Shown: in pieces, positions 8,920 to 13,012 of the stretch
How the letters are laid out: each line of letters opens with the position of its first letter
Position numbering within the stretch: the stretch's first letter is position 1
Notes under the pieces: generated by a model
Databases searched by the model: none
Seen by the model: the letters and a program-made list of their open reading frames with translations, nothing else
What the model was told of the DNA's origin: nothing
Made by a program: the position numbers and the translations under genes
Assembly (NCBI RefSeq): GCF_000003605.2
Contig: NW_003109133.1
Coordinates: 3,894 to 16,905, forward strand
Direction of reading: 5' to 3'
DNA length: 13,012 nucleotides
Source: Saccoglossus kowalevskii
Taxonomy: Eukaryota > Hemichordata > Enteropneusta > Harrimaniidae

Positions 8920-9595
8920 AACCCTTTTTTTTTTACATCAGACACAAAAGCGCGTGATAGAAATATAATCCTCTCACTGAAAGCAAATTTTCACACAGCA
9001 CAACAATTTTTCATTGCATTTTGGGATTAAATTATTACTACTAGCAGGAAAATGCTGTACAATAAAGTTTAACACAAGTTTTGTTATTTTGAAAATGGGC
9101 CGCATTTGACCACAAATTATGCAGTAGTGATTAAATTTACAATAATTTGATACCTATAGCCAGGTAATAGAATATATATGCATGATAAATATGACCGAAG
9201 GACCACATTTTATATAATAAATATATGCGAAGGACAACAATTGAATAATAAACATGGGCAAATTCAACAGGCTCACAAATGCATATTATTGATTACCTGA
9301 AGCACTGACACCAGCAGAACTCTCCCTATTCTCTGATTCAGAGGTCATCACTATCATGATGGTAACTTGGCAACTGGAAAGCCCGGAACTCGACTATTGT
9401 CATGGTGACCAGGTGATAATTTTCTTTTCGCATGATTGAATACAATGCTGTGCACAACTGTAAAATCAGGACTTGGAACAATGGGGAGAAAATAAAAATC
9501 ATGTGACCATATCATGTGACAATATCATGTTTATTCAATTTAGATACAGATAAATATGTGCAGATATTTAGGAATTTTTCATTTTAATTTCAACC
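8920..9595. other. AT-rich spacer with minor repeats, downstream of the RBM28-like gene
   Basis: No gene is recognised. Two copies of a 22-bp segment (TAAATATGACCGAAGGACC and TAAATATATGCGAAGGACA cores) lie at 9186-9207 and 9218-9239, with 18 of 22 positions alike. A 13-bp tandem, ATCATGTGACCAT, occupies 9498-9510 and 9511-9523, with a partial third copy. Two weaker X-box-like sequences are at 9362-9374 (GTAACTTGGCAAC) and 9396-9409 (ATTGTCATGGTGAC). Confidence 0.4.
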
Positions 9596-9629
9596 CCACA
9601 TTCTATGTGGTGCCCATGCAACGTGCATG
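9596..9629. repeat. Two adjacent perfect hairpins
   Basis: CCACAT-TCT-ATGTGG (9596-9610) and CATGCA-ACG-TGCATG (9615-9629) are perfect 6-bp stems with 3-nt loops, separated by 4 bases. They lie about 30-60 bp past the likely poly(A) signal of the minus-strand RBM28-like gene. A role in 3' end formation is possible but not shown. Confidence 0.5.
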
Positions 9630-9659
9630 TGTAAAATACATTGATTATTTACACAACAT

Positions 9660-9665
9660 TTTATT
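9660..9665 (-). promoter_or_regulatory. Likely poly(A) signal AATAAA of the RBM28-like gene
   Basis: Plus-strand TTTATT reads AATAAA on the minus strand, about 147 bp after the stop codon at 9812. That would give a 3' UTR of roughly 160-170 bp. Another AATAAA on the same strand lies further down at 9530-9535. Confidence 0.45.
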
Positions 9666-9811
9666 GTAACTGTATTTTTTTAATAAATCAAATTTAAAAC
9701 ATGTTATTGTTTGTTGAGTAATGAATTCTAATTGACAGATAAAGTAAAAATATGTCACAGCATGATCATATTAAATTAGAAAACTCCACCATTGGCGAAA
9801 TGAAATGTCTG

Positions 9812-9958
9812 TCACTCAAACCATTTCGATTTTGTTTTCTTAACTTTCTTCGTCTGTCTCGTTCTTGAAAGTTTGCTCTTTTGATAGTTTTGCACCATTC
9901 TATCAAAGTCATCTCCTGGTGCTCCTTTTCGTTTTCCAGATTTCTTTTTCGTTTTAAC
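9812..9958 (-). CDS. RBM28: RBM28/Nop4-like RNA-binding protein, terminal coding exon
   Basis: RBM28 (yeast Nop4) is a nucleolar protein with several RRM domains, associated with ribosome biogenesis and spliceosomal snRNPs. This exon encodes its last 48 residues: VKTKKKSGKRKG, APGDDFDRMVQNYQKSKL, then a lysine-rich run ending KSKWFE and TGA at 9814-9812. Vertebrate RBM28 ends the same way, with an FxxLVxxYK segment and a terminal SKWF plus acidic residue. The acceptor is textbook: a T-rich tract and TTTTTCAG just before 9958. The exon is 147 bp and starts in phase 0, matching the phase-0 donor at 10331/10330. A longer open frame on the same strand (9766-10059) runs through the intron in a different frame and is not the protein. 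Confidence 0.85.
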   Translation of the reverse strand, partial: VKTKKKSGKRKGAPGDDFDRMVQNYQKSKLSRTRQTKKVKKTKSKWFE

Positions 9959-10330
9959 CTGAAAAACAAAGAAAAAATGAGCTGTGATTGAATGACCTGT
10001 GACTTTTTAAACAGTAAGTTTTTTTTAAATTGTGCAAAGTTTCTGACATTAACTGTCAATTTTGCACATTATAGTATAGTCTACATATGCCATATGGCAA
10101 TTTAATTTTGTATCCTGGCATTAACCGGACTAGGTCAGACACAAGCACCTGTTTCCCCGAAAGTGACAACCTTGTGTGAATGAAACTGGTTTTGGACACC
10201 TGAATACATCATTGGTACACTCACCAAGCGTACAAGTTGAACCCTTTTTGGTGTTTAATCTTAACTTAGAGGTTTGAACAAACAAACTGATTATGGAAAC
10301 TACACAACAACTGATACAATTTGTACTCAC
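9959..10330 (-). other. Last intron of the RBM28-like gene
   Basis: It is a 372-bp phase-0 intron, with donor GTGAGT (10330-10325) after ATGAAG and an acceptor tract TTTGTTTTTCAG. Open frames cross it on both strands but have no family match. Confidence 0.8.
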
Positions 10331-10588
10331 CTTCATTGGTTGTACAACTCTGGCATCACTGTTCATCTTCATTCCTCTTGATTTTTCTCTGCTCATTTTA
10401 TCCTTTGGTTTTTTAGCAACTGGTAATTTGTTTTTTCGATCTCTCCATCTAACTTTGGGTCCCATATGTGATGGCATGCCTTTCCTAACTTTCTCTTTAG
10501 TTCCATCCATTATTTTTGCTGCTGTTTCAAACTTGGTTTTTGTAATCATTGGCTTTTTGCCGGAAGCACCTTCCTCATTTAACTTTGC
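10331..10588 (-). CDS. RBM28: RBM28/Nop4-like RNA-binding protein, penultimate coding exon
   Basis: This exon has 86 codons, starting AKLNEEGASGKKPM after an acceptor TTTTTTTATAG and ending VVQPMK before donor GTGAGT. The middle reads TKTKFETAAKIMDGTKEKVR, then GMPSHMGPKVRWRDR and AKKPKDKMSREKSRG. This corresponds to the conserved C-terminal patch of RBM28, in which a basic stretch is followed by LPSHRGPKIRxRD and a lysine/proline-rich segment. The region lies after the last RRM, is strongly basic and is probably disordered; such tails commonly serve nucleolar targeting and RNA contact. The exon is 258 bp, phase 0 at both ends. An open frame on the opposite strand (10293-10610) is an antisense shadow. 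Confidence 0.9.
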
Positions 10589-10899
10589 CTATAAAAAAAT
10601 GAGGAAATGAGACAAGTGGAAATAATATTTTGTGCATATGCTATCCACTGTAACAAACAACAAGTAGTATATTTCAATTTATTTATCAATTTTGTGACTT
10701 TATCTCCTCCCAATTTGACAATTTCAAAATAGGCTATAAAAATAAAATGGCTTAATTTGATTCATTCATCTTTAGTTTAAGCCAAGACTGTGAAATTAAC
10801 AATAACACCTGAGTTGGGAGAGACATCTAAAGGATAATTACCTAATCTGTTAGACCCTGTTGTTGACCACACCCCTATAAAATGAAACATTTCACTTAC
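10589..10899 (-). other. Intron of the RBM28-like gene
   Basis: It is a 311-bp phase-0 intron with a strong donor GTAAGT (10899-10894) and an acceptor TTTTTTTATAG ending at 10589. Nothing else is recognised in it. Confidence 0.8.
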
Positions 10900-10974
10900 C
10901 GATACTTTCTGTTTTCTTCTTTCTTTTACTTGTAATGCAAGTTTGTTTTCCAGAGAGAATTCAACAATGGGTCT
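10900..10974 (-). CDS. RBM28: RBM28/Nop4-like RNA-binding protein, third-last coding exon
   Basis: This exon has 25 codons, RPIVEFSLENKLALQVKER followed by RKQKVS. It is a near-exact match in pattern to the RPIVEFSLEDRxxLxxKE sequence that closes the last RRM of RBM28, where the final beta strand of the RRM is followed by a basic helix. The acceptor is TATTGACAG before 10974 and the donor TCG then GTAAGT at 10899; both ends are phase 0, so the three exons join without a frame break. The preceding exon should encode the body of the last RRM (an RNP1-type GFAFVEF sequence followed by NNNPxxF). I do not find it between 10975 and 13012, so it lies beyond the minisatellite and outside the window. 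Confidence 0.88.
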
Positions 10975-11617
10975 CTGTCAATATTAGAAATAAATAAACC
11001 ATTAATATGCTGTGCCCTTTACAAACACTATACTTCTTGGACAAAATGGATGAAAAGAATCAAATGTCAACTCTTTGAGCGCCATTGTCAATTTGTTGGT
11101 ATCACCTTCAAAATAACTTTTTATAGTCGCTCCTCCTCGCTTGAAATGTTAAAAACTGACAAAATGTTTGATCAAAATCTAAAAGCAATATCTGAAATTG
11201 TTTGTATGATCCGAATAGATGATAAAATTTAGTGATAATTTTACAAAATGTGAAAATATTTGAGTTGAATTTCGGGTGGGAAAATTATTGTCATTTCAAT
11301 ATCAATCTTTAGCCATTAAAAAAAATGTTAACTGATTTAACATATGATAAATAATGAACAAACTACATAACCAACAGAAAAAATGAGAAACAATTTCATC
11401 CAAAACAGAAATGCTTTAAAGAGTGAGCTTGTAGAAAATGTACAAATGACCAAACATCAGTTGCTAAAATCGATTGATTTTTTTTTTAACTTTTTTTTAT
11501 TGTTGATAACATTGTCAGCAAACAATTTATCATACATTTCACCACAAGAGTATAGTTTGCATTTATGGTGTATAGTGGTTTTGAAAGCTAACATACTCTC
11601 TAGTAAGTTACAAATCC
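10975..11617 (-). other. Intron of the RBM28-like gene, part before the minisatellite
   Basis: This is AT-rich sequence with no RRM-coding exon on the minus strand. Short open frames on the plus strand (11050-11232, 11383-11649) have intron-like composition and no recognised motif. The intron continues through the repeat array and is at least 2.0 kb long. Confidence 0.65.
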
Positions 11618-13012
11618 GACTCTTCATTTATACCCCAAGCCAATATTAGGAAGATTGTAGAATATAACTCCTTCATTTATACCCCAAGCCAATATTAGGG
11701 AGATTGTAGAATATAACTCCTTCATTTATACCCCAAGCCAGTATTAGGGAGATTGTAGAATATAACTCCTTCATTTATACCCCAAGCCAATATTAGGGAG
11801 ATTGTAGAATATAACTCCTTCATTTATACTCCAAGCCAATATTAGGGAGATTGTAGAATATAACTCTTTCATTTATACTCCAAGCCAATATTAGGGCAAA
11901 TTGTAGAATATAACTCCTTCATTTATACTCCAAGCCAATATTAGGGAGATTGTAGAATATACCTCTTTCATTTATACTCCAAGCCAATATTAGGGCAAAT
12001 TGTAGAATATAACTTCTTCATTTATACTCCAAGCCAATATTAGGGAGATTGTAGAATATAACTCCTTCATTTATACCCCAAGCCATTATTAGGGAGATTG
12101 AAGAATATAACTCCTTCATTCATACCCCAAGCCATTATTAGGGAGATTGTAGAATATAACTCCTTCATTTATACCCCAAGCCAGTATTAGGGATATTGTA
12201 GAATATAACTCCTTCATTTATACCACAAGCCAATATTAGGGAGATTGTAGAATATAACTCCTTCATTTATACCCCAAGCCAGTAATAGGGAGATTGTAGA
12301 ATATAACTCCTTCATTTATACCCCACGCCAATATTAGGGAGATTGTAGAATATAACTCCTTCTTATACCCCAAGCCAATATTAGGGAGATTGTAGAATAT
12401 AACTCCTTCATTTATACTCCAAGCCAGTATTAGGGAGATTGTAGAATATAACTCCTTCATTTATACCCCACGCCAATATTAAGGCAGATTGTAGAATATA
12501 ACTCCTTCATTTATACCCTAAGCCAGTATTAGGAAGATTGTAGAATATAACTCCTTCATTTATACCCCAGGCCATTATTAGGGAGATTGTAGAATATAAC
12601 TCCTTCATTTATACCCCAATCCATTATTAGGGAGATTGTAGAATATAACTCCTTCATTTATACCCCAAGCCAATATTAGGGAGATTGTAGAATATAACTC
12701 CTCATTTATACCCCAAGCCATTATTAGGGAGATTGTAGAATATAACTCCTTCATTTATACCCTAAGCCAGTATTAGGAAGATTGTAGAATATAACTCCTT
12801 CATTTATACCCCAGGCCATTATTAGGGAGATTGTAGAATATAACTCCTTCATTTATACCCCAATCCATTATTAGGGAGATTGTAGAATATAACTCCTTCA
12901 TTTATACCCCAAGCCAACATTAGGGAGATTGTAGAATATAACTCCTTCATTTATACCCCAAGCCAATATTAGGGAGATTGTAGAATATAACTCCTTCATT
13001 TATACCCCATGA
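11618..13012. repeat. 49-bp minisatellite, about 28 copies, inside an RBM28-like intron
   Basis: A 49-bp unit repeats head to tail from about 11618 to the window edge. Landmarks within the unit are TTCATTTATACCCCAAGCC, AATATTAGGGAGATTG and TAGAATATAACTCC. The first exact steps are at 11622, 11671 and 11720. Copies differ at a few positions: CCCC/CTCC/CCCT, AAGCC/ACGCC/AGGCC/ATCC, AATATT/AGTATT/ATTATT, GGGAG/GGGCAA/GGAAG. A few have one- to three-base indels, for example CTTCTTATA at about 12357 and CTCCTCATT at about 12690. The final bases, CCCCATGA, depart from the unit, so the array may end at the edge. Because 49 is not a multiple of 3, the array cannot encode a repeated peptide in one frame; the open frame at 12263-12460 on the minus strand is an artefact. 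Confidence 0.95.

Noticed and set aside
9766-10059. 97-codon minus-strand open frame as a separate small basic protein
   Set aside because: It runs across the last intron of the RBM28-like gene in the wrong frame; the family match (ending SKWFE) is in another frame with a proper acceptor.
10293-10610. 105-codon plus-strand open frame resembling a hydrophobic membrane protein
   Set aside because: It is antisense to the lysine-rich RBM28 exon; antisense of AAR-rich codons gives hydrophobic F/L residues. It has no signals of its own.
12263-12460. 65-codon minus-strand open frame with internal peptide repeats
   Set aside because: It lies wholly in the 49-bp minisatellite. A unit length that is not a multiple of three, plus indels, makes the frame accidental.
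11640-13000. TTAGGG in each minisatellite unit as a possible interstitial telomere array
   Set aside because: The hexamer appears once per 49 bp within a larger unit and is never in tandem, so it is not telomeric repeat.

Overview
The window comes from a nuclear genome of an invertebrate animal, probably marine, judging by its content. The background is very AT-rich with little coding sequence. It has spliced protein exons with GT-AG introns, several eukaryotic transposon classes (DIRS-like, CR1/L2-like LINE, a TTAA-flanked DNA element) and an intronic minisatellite. No bacterial-type operons, tRNAs or rRNAs are visible, and the species cannot be named from the sequence.

Layout, left to right. 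Positions 1 to about 500 are a GC-richer, minus-strand fragment of a reverse transcriptase that looks DIRS-like; it is broken into three frames and cut by the window edge. From about 540 to 2580 there is AT-rich DNA with no recognised gene, apart from one weak exon-like patch at 2449-2507. Positions 2585-3481 look like a non-autonomous DNA transposon with terminal inverted repeats and TTAA-type flanks. About 3974-5234 is a dead, 5'-truncated LINE on the minus strand, ending in a TGAT-type microsatellite tail. Immediately beside it, 5302-6814 on the plus strand is a nearly full-length, intronless but disabled glycosyltransferase of the GT12 family (B4GALNT-like), with four in-frame stops and one frameshift. 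From 6815 to about 9640 no gene is recognised; a few palindromes, short repeats and RFX/CRE-like sites are noted.

The only clearly living gene is on the minus strand at 9812-10974: the last three coding exons of an RBM28/Nop4-type nucleolar RNA-binding protein. All three exon junctions are in phase 0, and the protein ends in the family's lysine-rich tail with a terminal SKWFE. The rest of the gene, including its RRM domains, lies beyond the right edge. The intron that leads there contains about 28 copies of a 49-bp minisatellite (11618-13012) with visible higher-order duplications.

The genes do not form a functional cluster. The window reads as one housekeeping gene end in a transposon-rich neighbourhood with a decayed glycosyltransferase copy. 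I found no convincing new biological system. The most useful points are the hidden reading frames of the RBM28 tail, the lesion map of the GT12 pseudogene, the TTAA element and the structure of the minisatellite.
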